From Acidimicrobiales bacterium (GTDB taxonomy: Bacteria; Actinomycetota; Acidimicrobiia; Acidimicrobiales; Aldehydirespiratoraceae), in NCBI GenBank assembly GCA_029263235.1, contig JAJCXW010000165.1, positions 1 to 38,402 on the forward strand: DNA of 38,402 nt, written 5' to 3'. A program made the position numbers and the translations under genes. This document shows positions 1-8,052 of the stretch, in pieces (position 1 is the first letter of the stretch; the number at the start of each line of letters is the position of its first letter). The notes under the pieces were generated by a model. The model was given only the letters and a program-made list of their open reading frames with translations. It did no database searches and had not been told where the DNA came from.

Positions 1-57
1 AATCCCTGCTTCCACGGGGCAATCGCTTCGGTAGATGGCACGGAAGGCAGCGGTTTC

Positions 58-630
58 ATGGCCACAGCAAAGAAGTCAGCTACGAAGAAGACCGTCGCGA
101 AAAAGACACCCGCGAAGAAGGCTCCTGCGAAGAAGTCAGCCGTGAAGAAGCCGGTTGCGAAGAAGGCCCCGGCGAAGAAGGCCGCGGCAAGGAAGACACC
201 CGCGAAGAAGGCTCCTGCGAAGAAGGCAGCCAAGAAGAAGGGTCGGGCCAAGAGCCCGCTGGGGAAGAAGTTCATCGACAAGATGAAGGACCGCCTCATC
301 GAAGAGCGTGGCAAGTACCTCCAGACTTCTGAGGACATGAAGGCCGAAGCTGATTCGCTCTTCGCCGACCGCGAGCCAGGCGACGTGCAGTTCGACGAGG
401 AGTCAGGCGAAGGCGACACCCTTGCAGTGGAACGCGAACGGGGGTTGGCGCTGTCGGCTCAAGCCCAGTCGGCCGTGGAACAGATCGACGACGCTCTCGC
501 CAGGATCGCCGCCGGCAGCTACGGAATCTGTGTGACCTCGGGACTACCAATTCCCAAGGAACGCCTCGACGCGATTCCGTGGGCCTCCGAGCGGGTGGAG
601 GTCAAGGTCGGTGGATTGTCTCGTCGCTGA
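58..630 (+). CDS. DksA/TraR-family protein with lysine-rich histone-H1-like N-terminus
   Basis: The 190-aa product has two parts. Residues 1-65 are a low-complexity tail built from repeated [16 protein letters not shown] units, like the tails of histone H1 and some actinobacterial nucleoid proteins. Residues 66-190 resemble a DksA/TraR-type protein: a helical, acidic region followed by [20 protein letters not shown], which is the usual DksA zinc-finger frame. Only one of the four expected cysteines remains (ICVTSG, then WASERV where CxxC would be), so zinc binding is probably lost. DksA relatives bind the RNA polymerase secondary channel, and the tail suggests DNA or RNA binding; both roles are inferred. 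The start is ATG 58, with GGAAGG about 11 nt upstream. The frame is open to the window edge, so a longer form cannot be excluded. The next gene, lspA, overlaps its end by 20 nt. Confidence 0.85.
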   Translation: MATAKKSATKKTVAKKTPAKKAPAKKSAVKKPVAKKAPAKKAAARKTPAKKAPAKKAAKKKGRAKSPLGKKFIDKMKDRLIEERGKYLQTSEDMKAEADSLFADREPGDVQFDEESGEGDTLAVERERGLALSAQAQSAVEQIDDALARIAAGSYGICVTSGLPIPKERLDAIPWASERVEVKVGGLSRR

Positions 631-1126
631 ATCCCGCTCTGAGCGAGCCGATGAGAGCGACCCTCAGAGCCGAAGAGTCGGAATTGCGGCCGCCGCCGCG
701 AGTGCCATCTTGATCGTCGATCAGGTCACGAAGACCTGGGCCCAGTCCGATCTGGCCGATGGCCGACTCCAGGATGTCGTCGGTCCCTTGCACTTCCGCC
801 TCGTCCACAACTCAGGATCCGCCTTTGGCATCGGTAACGGTCTCGGGCCGTTCATAGCGGTGGTGGCCGTGATGGCTGCGGGCGGTCTTCTCTGGTACTC
901 GAGAAAGATCGTGTCGATTCCGTGTTTGGTCGCTCTGGGCACCATCACCGGCGGAGCGCTCGGCAACTTCCTCGACCGAGCATTTCGGAACGAGCCGGGA
1001 TTCCTGTCCGGTGCTGTTGTCGATTTCATCGACCTCACCTGGTGGCCGGTCTTCAATATTGCCGACATGGCGATCGCGCTCGGAGGGGTGGCCTTTGTGT
1101 TGCTGGCCTCGAGGACAGCCAGTTGA
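611..1126 (+). CDS. lspA: Lipoprotein signal peptidase (signal peptidase II)
   Basis: The 171-aa integral membrane aspartyl protease cleaves the signal peptide of prolipoproteins after diacylglyceryl transfer. Family motifs appear in order: DQVTK near residue 37, the NSGSAFG loop, [10 protein letters not shown] with the first catalytic Asp, and [12 protein letters not shown] with the second. About four hydrophobic segments are visible. The start is GTG 611, inside the preceding dksA-like gene. The stop TGA overlaps the proposed TTG start of rluD, suggesting coupled translation. The lspA-rluD pair is a common actinobacterial arrangement. A client is present in this window: the peptide-binding lipoprotein at 17606. 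Confidence 0.95.
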   Translation: MDCLVAESRSERADESDPQSRRVGIAAAAASAILIVDQVTKTWAQSDLADGRLQDVVGPLHFRLVHNSGSAFGIGNGLGPFIAVVAVMAAGGLLWYSRKIVSIPCLVALGTITGGALGNFLDRAFRNEPGFLSGAVVDFIDLTWWPVFNIADMAIALGGVAFVLLASRTAS

Positions 1127-2043
1127 GCCGCACTCTGACCGAGATGGTGCCCGAAGGCCTGTCGGGCGAACGGGTGGATCGCACCGTGGCCATGCTGGCC
1201 GACGTGAGCAGATCGGTGGCCTCTCGCCTGATCGAGCAGGGGGCGGTGACGTTGAACGAGAAGGTGGTGGCCTCAGGCTCTGCCCGTGTGAGTCCCGGCG
1301 AGACGATCGTGATCGATCTGCCCGACCTGACTGATCCATCGCCACGGGCCGACGACACCATCGAGTTCGGCGTCATCCACGAGGACGAACATGTGGTGGT
1401 GGTCGACAAGCCGGCATGGTTGGTGGTGCATCCCGGTGCCGGTAACCCGGACTCGACACTTGTCAACGGGATTCTGGCTCGCTACCCAGAGATCGCATCG
1501 GTGGGCGAGTCCCACCGGCCGGGAATCGTGCACCGACTCGATCGCGGCACCTCGGGACTGCTGGTGGTGGCGCGAACGGCCGGGGCCCACGCCGGCCTCG
1601 TAGAGCAGATGAGCCTCCACGAGCCCGAACGGATCTACACGGCACTCGTTTGGGGGAACCTCGACACACCGGAGGGTGTGATCGATGCGCCGATCGGTAG
1701 ATCGACCCGCCATCCCACACGCATGACCGTGGTTCAAGGGGGACGACCCGCTATCACCAGGTATTCGGTTGATCAAACGTTCGACGAGCCTCTTCCCACC
1801 ACGCTCCTCACGTGCCAGTTGGAGACTGGTCGTACCCATCAGATTCGTGTTCACCTCAGCGCCATCGGCCATCCGGTGGTTGGTGATCGCGACTACGGCG
1901 GTGGTCGCCCCGGCATCGATCCGGGACGTCCGTTCCTGCACGCGCGCAGTCTCACCTTCCGTCACCCGATCGGAGGCGAGACAGTGGAGGCACAATCTCC
2001 CTTGCCTGACGACCTGACCGAGGTCCTGAACTCACTCAGTTGA
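1123..2043 (+). CDS. rluD: 23S rRNA pseudouridine synthase, RluD family
   Basis: The 306-aa protein has an N-terminal S4 RNA-binding domain (GERVDRTVAMLADVSRSVAS through VTLNEKVV) and a RluA/RluD catalytic domain. HRLDRGTSGLLVVA contains the catalytic Asp, and TGRTHQIRVHL and GDRDYGG are further family motifs. It likely converts uridines to pseudouridine in helix 69 of 23S rRNA. The ORF track starts at 922, but that extension lies inside lspA and reads as low-quality sequence. I chose TTG 1123: GAGGAC lies about 7 nt upstream, it overlaps the lspA stop as TTGA, and the protein then begins at the usual S4 position. ATG 1144 is the alternative. The exact target uridine is not determinable here. 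Confidence 0.93.
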   Translation: MSRTLTEMVPEGLSGERVDRTVAMLADVSRSVASRLIEQGAVTLNEKVVASGSARVSPGETIVIDLPDLTDPSPRADDTIEFGVIHEDEHVVVVDKPAWLVVHPGAGNPDSTLVNGILARYPEIASVGESHRPGIVHRLDRGTSGLLVVARTAGAHAGLVEQMSLHEPERIYTALVWGNLDTPEGVIDAPIGRSTRHPTRMTVVQGGRPAITRYSVDQTFDEPLPTTLLTCQLETGRTHQIRVHLSAIGHPVVGDRDYGGGRPGIDPGRPFLHARSLTFRHPIGGETVEAQSPLPDDLTEVLNSLS

Positions 2044-2064
2044 GCCGAGGTTCGGATGCGGGTT

Positions 2065-2511
2065 TCAGCTGGGGCCGGGATCGGGCCAGTCGGCGTTGCC
2101 TCGGGCCATCACCGCGATCTGAGCGAGGGTGAAGGAGTCCAAGAACTCCCGCATGTGGGATCCGGCCGCTCCCCAGATGGTGAGAAGAACACATTGCCCT
2201 TCGTGGTCGCAGGCCCCGTCGGTGTGAGGTTCACCGAAATCTCCGGCCGTGATGGGGCCGTCGACCGCCCTCACGATTTCCGAGAGCTTGATCTGGTCGG
2301 GGTCGCGCGCGAGAACGTAGCCACCGCCCACCCCTCTCTTCGAGCGGACGATTCCCGCTCCCTTGAGAGCAAGCAGGATTTGTTCGAGATATGGCTGGGG
2401 AAGAGATGTGCGTTCAGCGATCTCGCGCACCGAGGTTGGTGTCTCCTCGGTGTGGAGGGCTAGCGAAAGCAGGGCTCTCGCCGCATAATCTCCTCGGGTC
2501 GACACCCGCAT
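2065..2511 (-). CDS. Rrf2-family transcriptional regulator (IscR-like)
   Basis: The 148-aa protein has an N-terminal winged helix-turn-helix typical of Rrf2: MRVSTRGDYAARALLSLA, then SVREIAERTSLPQPYLEQILLALK and the wing SKRGVGGGYVLAR. Family members such as IscR, NsrR and RsrR use a Cys-ligated Fe-S cluster to sense iron-sulfur status, NO or redox state. Here two Cys remain in the spacing C-x5-C followed by W (GACDHEGQC...W), matching the second and third IscR ligands; the first is missing. Its cluster is therefore uncertain. It is convergent with rluD and divergent from the phosphodiesterase. No SD is seen; ATG 2511 sits 6 nt after a TAGTAT element, so the mRNA may be leaderless. Confidence 0.9.
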   Translation of the reverse strand: MRVSTRGDYAARALLSLALHTEETPTSVREIAERTSLPQPYLEQILLALKGAGIVRSKRGVGGGYVLARDPDQIKLSEIVRAVDGPITAGDFGEPHTDGACDHEGQCVLLTIWGAAGSHMREFLDSFTLAQIAVMARGNADWPDPGPS

Positions 2512-2548
2512 GCGTGCATACTAACCATGCTTCTCCGGTGGGCACGCA
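2511..2548. promoter_or_regulatory. Inverted repeat flanking the Rrf2 promoter (possible operator)
   Basis: TGCGTGC (2511-2517) and GCACGCA (2542-2548) are perfect 7-bp arms separated by 24 bp, and they enclose the -10 element of the Rrf2 gene. Rrf2 regulators often control themselves, so this could be an operator. The spacing is longer than in classic Rrf2 sites, so the assignment is weak. Confidence 0.3.
2518..2523 (-). promoter_or_regulatory. Candidate -10 element of a leaderless promoter for the Rrf2 gene
   Basis: On the minus strand TAGTAT is followed by exactly six bases and then the ATG of the Rrf2 gene. This is the TANNNT-N6-start spacing expected when transcription begins at the start codon, which is common in actinobacteria. 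No convincing -35 box was found. Confidence 0.5.
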
Positions 2549-2579
2549 ATGAGTGTTCGCCTTCGTCGTGAGGATTCGT

Positions 2580-3683
2580 ATGGATGACCAACACCCGATC
2601 GTTCCTCGATTCGGAGCCGATTGCGTAACGGGACTGATCCCGGCTCTGCTGGACCCCGATGCCCCTCGTTTCGACGCGGTGCCGGTCGAGGTGATCGACG
2701 CACGGTCTGTCGTGGTGCTGGTCGTGGACGGTCTCGGTTGGCTGCAACTCCAGGAACGACATCACCTCGCTCCCACTATTTCAGCGATGTCCGGGGGAGA
2801 GGTCACCACAGTCGCCCCGTCGACCACAGCGGCCGCGCTCACATCGATCGTCACCGGCGCTGCTCCGGGCCGCCACGGGGTGGTCGGCTACCGAATCGAT
2901 GTCGACGGACAGGTGCTCAACACGCTGCGGTGGTCCACGCCACGAGGCGACGCTCGTTCATCGATCGTTCCGGAGGACTTCCAGACCGTCGAGCCCTTTT
3001 TCGGTCAGCGGCCTGTGGTGGTCCAGAACGCAGGATTCGCCGGCACCGGCTTCACCCGCGCCCACCTCGCGGAAGTTCGTCATCACGGATGGCGCACCCT
3101 GCCGACGCTCTCGGTCGAGGTTCGTCAGGCGGTGTCGGCGGGGGAACCCTTCGTCTACGCGTACTACGACGGGATCGACAAGATCGCCCACGAGTTCGGA
3201 TTCGGAGAGCACTACGACGCCGAGTTGGTGGCGGTCGACAACTTGGTGGCCGAGATGATGATGGTGTTGCCACGCGGGACAGCGATCGTGGTCACGGCCG
3301 ACCATGGCCTCGTCGATTGCAGCGATGGCAAGGTGTCCTTGGCGACCGATCTCGCACCGCTGATCGACCGACAGTCCGGAGAGGCAAGGTTCAGGTGGCT
3401 ACATGCCACCGCCGGGCGCAGCCGCGAACTTCTCCAAGCCGCGTCCGAGGCCCATCTCGACACCGCATGGGTGAGATCGACTGAGCAGATGATCGACGAA
3501 GGTTGGTTCGGACCCGTCGTCACCGACATCGCGAGGTCGCGGCTGGGTGATGTGGCCTTGGTTGCCAAGGAGAGCCACTGGTTCGCCGACTCCACCGACA
3601 GCGGCCGGATCAAGCTGATCGGGCGCCATGGATCGCTGACCGCCGAGGAGATGTTTGTGCCGATGCTCAGCTTCGTATCCTGA
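2580..3683 (+). CDS. Alkaline phosphatase superfamily protein, type I phosphodiesterase/nucleotide pyrophosphatase
   Basis: The 367-aa product carries the metal-site pattern of the type I phosphodiesterase/nucleotide pyrophosphatase family. VVLVVDGLG gives a metal Asp near residue 50, APSTTAAALTSI the catalytic Thr, YYDGIDKIAHEFG an Asp and His, VTADHGLVD an Asp-His pair, and a late GRHGSLTAEE His. The substrate is not recognisable; nucleotide or phosphonate esters and sulfated or phosphorylated sugars are all handled in the superfamily. No signal peptide is evident, so it is probably cytoplasmic. The track begins at GTG 2553, but ATG 2580 is preferred because a GTGAGGA Shine-Dalgarno-like sequence lies about 6 nt upstream. 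It is divergent from the Rrf2 gene and followed 33 nt later by bpa. Confidence 0.88.
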   Translation: MDDQHPIVPRFGADCVTGLIPALLDPDAPRFDAVPVEVIDARSVVVLVVDGLGWLQLQERHHLAPTISAMSGGEVTTVAPSTTAAALTSIVTGAAPGRHGVVGYRIDVDGQVLNTLRWSTPRGDARSSIVPEDFQTVEPFFGQRPVVVQNAGFAGTGFTRAHLAEVRHHGWRTLPTLSVEVRQAVSAGEPFVYAYYDGIDKIAHEFGFGEHYDAELVAVDNLVAEMMMVLPRGTAIVVTADHGLVDCSDGKVSLATDLAPLIDRQSGEARFRWLHATAGRSRELLQAASEAHLDTAWVRSTEQMIDEGWFGPVVTDIARSRLGDVALVAKESHWFADSTDSGRIKLIGRHGSLTAEEMFVPMLSFVS

Positions 3684-3716
3684 TCTCAACCTCGTAGTAC
3701 CCCGAAAGGACCCCCA

Positions 3717-4280
3717 GTGTCAGATGCCAGTACTCCCGGCGACGACTCCACGACGTCGAGCCCATCCAACGGGGACGACTCCGCGGAGGTCACCGCGATA
3801 ACCGATCGTCCCGAGATTCTCGAGGACGACGGACCACCGGCCGATGACGACTCTGTCGACGAGACGGTCGACCATCCGGCCAAGGTCATGCGAATCGGCT
3901 CGATGATGAAACAGTTGCTCGATGAGGTGCGCTCGGCCACTCTCGATGAAGCCAGTCGCGGCCGGCTGAGGGAGATCTACGACCAGTCAGTGGGGGAGCT
4001 GGGGTCGGCGCTGTCGCCCGACCTTCGCGACGAACTCGGCCGGTTGGTGCTGCCCTTCACTGGAACTGAGATTCCGTCGGCGCCAGAGCTTCAGATTGCC
4101 CAGGCCCAACTGGTGGGATGGCTCGAAGGCTTGGTGCAGGGAATGCAGGCGATGCTGTTCGCCCAACAAATGGCGGCCCAACAACAGCTGGCAACGATGC
4201 GCGGTGCGATCGGGCCCGGACCCGGCGGCGAACCGGTTGCCCAGCAGCAATCCGATCCGGCCCACGGCACCTATCTCTGA
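3717..4280 (+). CDS. bpa: Bacterial proteasome activator (Bpa/PafE)
   Basis: The 187-aa protein has an acidic disordered N-terminus (residues 1-60) and then the conserved Bpa core: HPAKVMRIGSMMKQLLDEVR, LDEASRGRLREIY, and ELQIAQAQLVGWLEGLVQGM...LFAQQMAAQQQL. It ends in HGTYL. In Mycobacterium tuberculosis the homologue ends in GQYL, and this C-terminus docks into the alpha-ring pockets of the 20S proteasome to open the gate without ATP, helping degrade unfolded proteins such as HspR. GTYL keeps the essential Tyr-Leu. The start is GTG 3717, with AAAGGA about 8 nt upstream. The gene implies a 20S proteasome elsewhere in the genome. It lies between a phosphodiesterase and dnaE with no functional link apparent. 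Confidence 0.95.
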   Translation: MSDASTPGDDSTTSSPSNGDDSAEVTAITDRPEILEDDGPPADDDSVDETVDHPAKVMRIGSMMKQLLDEVRSATLDEASRGRLREIYDQSVGELGSALSPDLRDELGRLVLPFTGTEIPSAPELQIAQAQLVGWLEGLVQGMQAMLFAQQMAAQQQLATMRGAIGPGPGGEPVAQQQSDPAHGTYL

Positions 4281-4295
4281 ACGCTCTGAGCCAGG

Positions 4296-4378
4296 GGTGG
4301 ACAACTCCCACGGCCGCCGATATGTTCGGAATCACATGCTTGTGATTCGTCCACAGGACGTCCACAGGGTTGTTCACA
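4296..4378. promoter_or_regulatory. Cluster of DnaA-box-like sites upstream of dnaE
   Basis: The actinobacterial DnaA box is TTGTCCACA. On the plus strand I see TCGTCCACA (4347-4355), ACGTCCACA (4358-4366) and TTGTTCACA (4370-4378), starting 11 and 12 bp apart, about one helical turn each. A reverse-orientation TTGTCCACC lies at 4296-4304. The first two are part of a 10-bp direct repeat, CGTCCACAGG, separated by one base. The cluster sits within 110 bp of the dnaE start, so DnaA control of dnaE is a reasonable inference. Confidence 0.55.
4330..4347. promoter_or_regulatory. 18-bp perfect inverted repeat in the dnaE upstream region
   Basis: AATCACA (4330-4336) and TGTGATT (4341-4347) are perfect 7-bp arms around TGCT, adjoining the first DnaA-box-like site. 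It may be an operator for a dimeric regulator or a small hairpin in the leader or in the bpa 3' end. No T-run follows, so it is not a classic terminator. Confidence 0.45.
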
Positions 4379-4403
4379 TCTCAGCGGAGGCCGTGTAATC
4401 AAG

Positions 4404-7400
4404 ATGGGAAAATCATTCACCCATCTTCACGTTCACACCGAGTACTCGATGCTCGACGGGGCCTCGCGCCTCGACGACGTCATCGCCGCGGCGGCCGCCG
4501 ATGGACAGCCGGCACTCGGGATCACCGATCACGGAAACATGTACGGGGTCCTCGATTTCTACCGTGGCTGCCACGACGCCGGTATCAAGCCGATCATCGG
4601 CACCGAGGCCTATATGGCCCACGACTCGAGATTCGAACGTCCGAATCGCCGTGGCAAGATGGACGACTCGGGGGGTGACACCGATGGCGGACGAAAGCTC
4701 TACTACCACCTGACGTTGCTGGCCGAGTCCAACGCCGGCTACAAGAACCTGATCAAGCTCTCCAGCCGGGCCTTCATGGAGGGCTACTACTACAAGCCCC
4801 GCGTCGACTGGGAGACTCTCGCTGAGCATTCCGAGGGGCTCATCGCCACCACCGGTTGCCTCGGAGGTCACGTCCTGCAGTCGTTGATACGAGGCGACGA
4901 AAAGGGTGCACTCGAAAAGGCCGCCCGGCTCCAGGACATATTCGGACGCGACAATCTCTTCGTTGAGATCCAGGACCACGGCATCCCCGAGCAGCACCGA
5001 ACCAATCCGAAGTTGCTCGAGATCTCTCGGAAGATCAACGCACCGTTGCTGGCCACCAACGACAGCCACTACACCCACCGTGAAGGCGCCGAGGGTCACG
5101 ACGCGTTGCTGTGCGTGCAAACCGGGTCGCTGCTCAGCGACACCGACCGGCTGAAGTTTCACGGAGACGAGCACTATCTGAAATCGGCAGGGGAGATGAG
5201 ACGCCTCTTCTCCGAGGTCGAGTCCTCGTGCGACAACTCCCTCTGGATCGCCGAACGGGCCGACGTCACCATCGAGTTCGGAAAGCCTCAGCTCCCTGAG
5301 TTTCCGTTGCCCGAAGGCTTCGACAACGACCGCGACTACCTACTCCATCTCACCATGGAGGGAGCGAAGAAGCGGTGGGGAGACCCCGTACCCGACCACG
5401 TCGTTGAGCGCCTCGCCTACGAACTCGATGTGATCAACAACATGGGGTTCGCTTCCTACTTCATCATCACCTGGGATCTCATCAAGTACGCACGTGATCG
5501 CGAGATCCGGGTCGGGCCGGGCCGCGGTTCGGCCGCCGGCTGTGCGGTGGCCTATTCGCTCTGGATCACCGACCTCGACCCGATTCGCTACGACCTGCTC
5601 TTCGAACGCTTCCTCAATCCCTCACGACTGTCGATGCCCGACATCGACATGGACTTCGACACCCGTTTCCGCGACGACATGATCCGCTACGCGGCGTCTC
5701 GCTACGGCCGAGACAACGTTGCCCAGATCATCACGTTCAGCCAGATAAAGGCGCGCGCCGCGGTGCGTGACGCCGCCCGGGTGTTGGGTTACCCCTATGC
5801 GATGGGCGACAGGGTTGCCAAGGCCATGCCGCCTTTGGTGATGGGGCGCGACACTCCGCTGAAGTACTGCCTCGAGGAAAGCCCGAAATATCTCGACGGC
5901 TACAAGGCGGCGGCCGAGCTCCGCGATATGGCTGCCACCGACGCAGATGTGGCGCGGGTTGTCGAGGTGGCCAGAGGCCTCGAGGGAATGAGGCGTCAGG
6001 ACGGAATCCATGCCGCGGCGGTGGTGATCACCAAGGAACCACTCACCGAATACATGCCGATTCAGCGCAAACCTGAATCCGGCAAGGACATCAGCGAAGT
6101 GCCGGTGGTGACGCAGTACGAAATGCATGGGGTGGAAAATCTCGGCCTGCTCAAGATGGATTTCCTGGGGTTGCGAAACCTTGATGTGATCACCGACTGT
6201 CTGGTGCTGATCAAGGCGACCACCGGGATCGAACTCGACATCGACAACGTTGATCTCACCGACGAACCGACCTTCGAGTTGCTCCGACGGGGTGAGACCA
6301 TCGGTGTCTTCCAACTCGAGTCGGGTCCGATGAGGGCCCTGATTCGAGCTCTCGCGCCCACTTCGTTCGACGACGTCGCGGCCCTTGTGGCGCTGTATCG
6401 GCCCGGGCCGATGAGCGCCAACATGCACTACGACTACGCCGACCGCAAGAACGGACGAAAGCCCGTCGAGTTCTTCCATGAAGATGCTCGCGAGATCCTA
6501 AGCGACACCTACGGCCTGATGATCTATCAGGAATCGGTGATGCGGGTCGCACAGAAGTTCGCCGGCTACTCGCTGGCGCAAGCCGACTCCCTGCGAAAGG
6601 CATGCGGCAAGAAGGATCGCGAGATCATGGCCAAGGAACGGGCCGGATTCGTGCAGGGCTGCGCCGAGGCGAACTACGGAGAAACGCTCGGTACCGAGCT
6701 ATTCGACGTGATCGAGAAGTTTGCCGACTACGCCTTCAACAAGAGCCACTCCTTCGGCTACGGCTACATCGCCTACCAAATCGCCTACCTCAAGGCCAAC
6801 TATCCGGTTGAGTACCTAGCGGCGCTGCTCACCAGCGTGAAGAGCAAGCTCGAAACCGCGGCCGTCTACCTCAACGAGTGCCGCATCATGGGTATCGAGG
6901 TTGAAGTCGCTGACATCAACCGGTCGGACTCCGACTTCACCCCCGAGCCCGACCAGACCCCGGGAGCAGATTCACCGGGCCGGATCGTCTTCGGCTTGTC
7001 GGCGGTACGCAACGTCGGCGTTGGATTCGTGGCTCGCGTGATCGAAGAACGCGATGCCAACGGACCGTTCGAGTCATTCAACGAGTTCGTGGAGCGGGTC
7101 GATCTGGAGGCGCTCAACAAGCGAACCATTGAATCGTTGATCAAAGCCGGGGCTTTCGACTCATTGGGTCATCCCCGAAAGGGCCTTCTGCAGGTCTTCG
7201 AGCACATCGTCGATCTCACGGCCAAGCGACGGCGTGAGCACGATATGGGAGTCATGTCGCTGTTCGGGGATCTCGACGAGACGCCGACATTCGAGGAGCG
7301 GCCGTCGATCCCCGATGTGGAATTCGACAAGATGCCGAAGCTCGCCCACGAGAAGGAAATGCTCGGCCTCTATATCTCTGACCACCCGCTATTGGGCATC

Positions 7401-7940
7401 GAATCCCTGATTCGACGCAAGGCCGACTGCACGGTCACCGAGATGGCCGACCTCTCCGACGGATCGATTCGTCGGGTCGGTGGAGTCATCACCAACCTCC
7501 AACGCAAGTGGACTCGGGCCGGCGAACTGATGGCGGTCTTCGAACTCGAGGACCTGGGAGGTTCGGTCGAGGCGATGGTGTTTCCACGAACGATGCAGGA
7601 GCACGGCCCCAAACTGGCCGACGATGCCATCGTGCTCATCAGGGGACGAGTCGAGAACCGTGACGATCTGCCGAAACTGTTTGTGCAGGACATCGAGGTG
7701 GTCGAAGATCTGAGCAACGCTGCACCGGTGCGGGTGAAGCTCAGTCCTGAGAATCAGCGGGAGTCCTGCATCGCCGATCTCAAGGCGATTCTGGCAGCCC
7801 ACCCCGGCGATTCGCCGGTTGAACTACACCTGAGCGAACAGCAAGTAGTTCGACTTCCAGACGAATACGCGGTCAACAACGCCAACGGTGTGATCGCCGA
7901 ACTCCGGGTGTTGCTCGGGTCGGATTCCATCCTGATCTGA
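4404..7940 (+). CDS. dnaE: DNA polymerase III alpha subunit
   Basis: The 1178-aa replicative polymerase subunit has its domains in normal order. The N-terminal PHP domain keeps all metal-binding positions: HLHVHTEYSMLDG, ITDHGNM, GTEAY, YYHLTLLAE, ATTGCLGG and TNDSHY. It is therefore likely an active 3'-5' proofreading exonuclease, as shown for mycobacterial DnaE1. The polymerase core contains VGPGRGSAAG and PDIDMDFDTRFRDD, with the catalytic Asp residues. Later come the finger and thumb regions, a tandem helix-hairpin-helix region (KAGAFDSLG), an OB-fold (RRVGGVITNLQRKWTRAGE) and a C-terminal tail. Length matches DnaE1. The start is ATG 4404; GGAGG lies about 13 nt upstream, which is long. 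The promoter region carries DnaA-box-like sites. It follows bpa by 123 bp. Confidence 0.97.
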   Translation: MGKSFTHLHVHTEYSMLDGASRLDDVIAAAAADGQPALGITDHGNMYGVLDFYRGCHDAGIKPIIGTEAYMAHDSRFERPNRRGKMDDSGGDTDGGRKLYYHLTLLAESNAGYKNLIKLSSRAFMEGYYYKPRVDWETLAEHSEGLIATTGCLGGHVLQSLIRGDEKGALEKAARLQDIFGRDNLFVEIQDHGIPEQHRTNPKLLEISRKINAPLLATNDSHYTHREGAEGHDALLCVQTGSLLSDTDRLKFHGDEHYLKSAGEMRRLFSEVESSCDNSLWIAERADVTIEFGKPQLPEFPLPEGFDNDRDYLLHLTMEGAKKRWGDPVPDHVVERLAYELDVINNMGFASYFIITWDLIKYARDREIRVGPGRGSAAGCAVAYSLWITDLDPIRYDLLFERFLNPSRLSMPDIDMDFDTRFRDDMIRYAASRYGRDNVAQIITFSQIKARAAVRDAARVLGYPYAMGDRVAKAMPPLVMGRDTPLKYCLEESPKYLDGYKAAAELRDMAATDADVARVVEVARGLEGMRRQDGIHAAAVVITKEPLTEYMPIQRKPESGKDISEVPVVTQYEMHGVENLGLLKMDFLGLRNLDVITDCLVLIKATTGIELDIDNVDLTDEPTFELLRRGETIGVFQLESGPMRALIRALAPTSFDDVAALVALYRPGPMSANMHYDYADRKNGRKPVEFFHEDAREILSDTYGLMIYQESVMRVAQKFAGYSLAQADSLRKACGKKDREIMAKERAGFVQGCAEANYGETLGTELFDVIEKFADYAFNKSHSFGYGYIAYQIAYLKANYPVEYLAALLTSVKSKLETAAVYLNECRIMGIEVEVADINRSDSDFTPEPDQTPGADSPGRIVFGLSAVRNVGVGFVARVIEERDANGPFESFNEFVERVDLEALNKRTIESLIKAGAFDSLGHPRKGLLQVFEHIVDLTAKRRREHDMGVMSLFGDLDETPTFEERPSIPDVEFDKMPKLAHEKEMLGLYISDHPLLGIESLIRRKADCTVTEMADLSDGSIRRVGGVITNLQRKWTRAGELMAVFELEDLGGSVEAMVFPRTMQEHGPKLADDAIVLIRGRVENRDDLPKLFVQDIEVVEDLSNAAPVRVKLSPENQRESCIADLKAILAAHPGDSPVELHLSEQQVVRLPDEYAVNNANGVIAELRVLLGSDSILI

Positions 7941-7957
7941 GCGTTCCGCATCGCTCC

Positions 7958-7970
7958 AACTCGCCGAGTT
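7958..7970. repeat. Short perfect inverted repeat between dnaE and the next gene
   Basis: AACTCG and CGAGTT flank a single C. It lies 18 nt after the dnaE stop and about 80 nt before the next proposed start. It could be an operator; there is no following T-run that would make it a terminator. Confidence 0.3.
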
Positions 7971-8052
7971 GTCGTATTCCGCGGATGTGAAGTTGCGAAA
8001 CGAGTCGAAAGACTGTGAACTGTATGGGTCCGTTTCGGCGATTTTGGGGAGC

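Noticed and set aside
58-270. Lysine-codon DNA repeats read as a tandem repeat element
   Set aside because: The repetition (GCGAAGAAG-type units) is explained by the AKKAPAKK protein repeats of a coding region.
922-1122. N-terminal extension of rluD in the ORF track
   Set aside because: It is out-of-frame lspA sequence, and the S4 domain begins just after TTG 1123.
4296-4378. Possible replication origin because of DnaA-like boxes
   Set aside because: There are only four imperfect boxes in a short promoter region, no dnaA, dnaN or gyrB nearby and no clear AT-rich unwinding region beside them. A regulatory role fits better.
4413-5174. 253-aa minus-strand ORF opposite dnaE
   Set aside because: Antisense to the PHP domain of dnaE, with no motif of its own.
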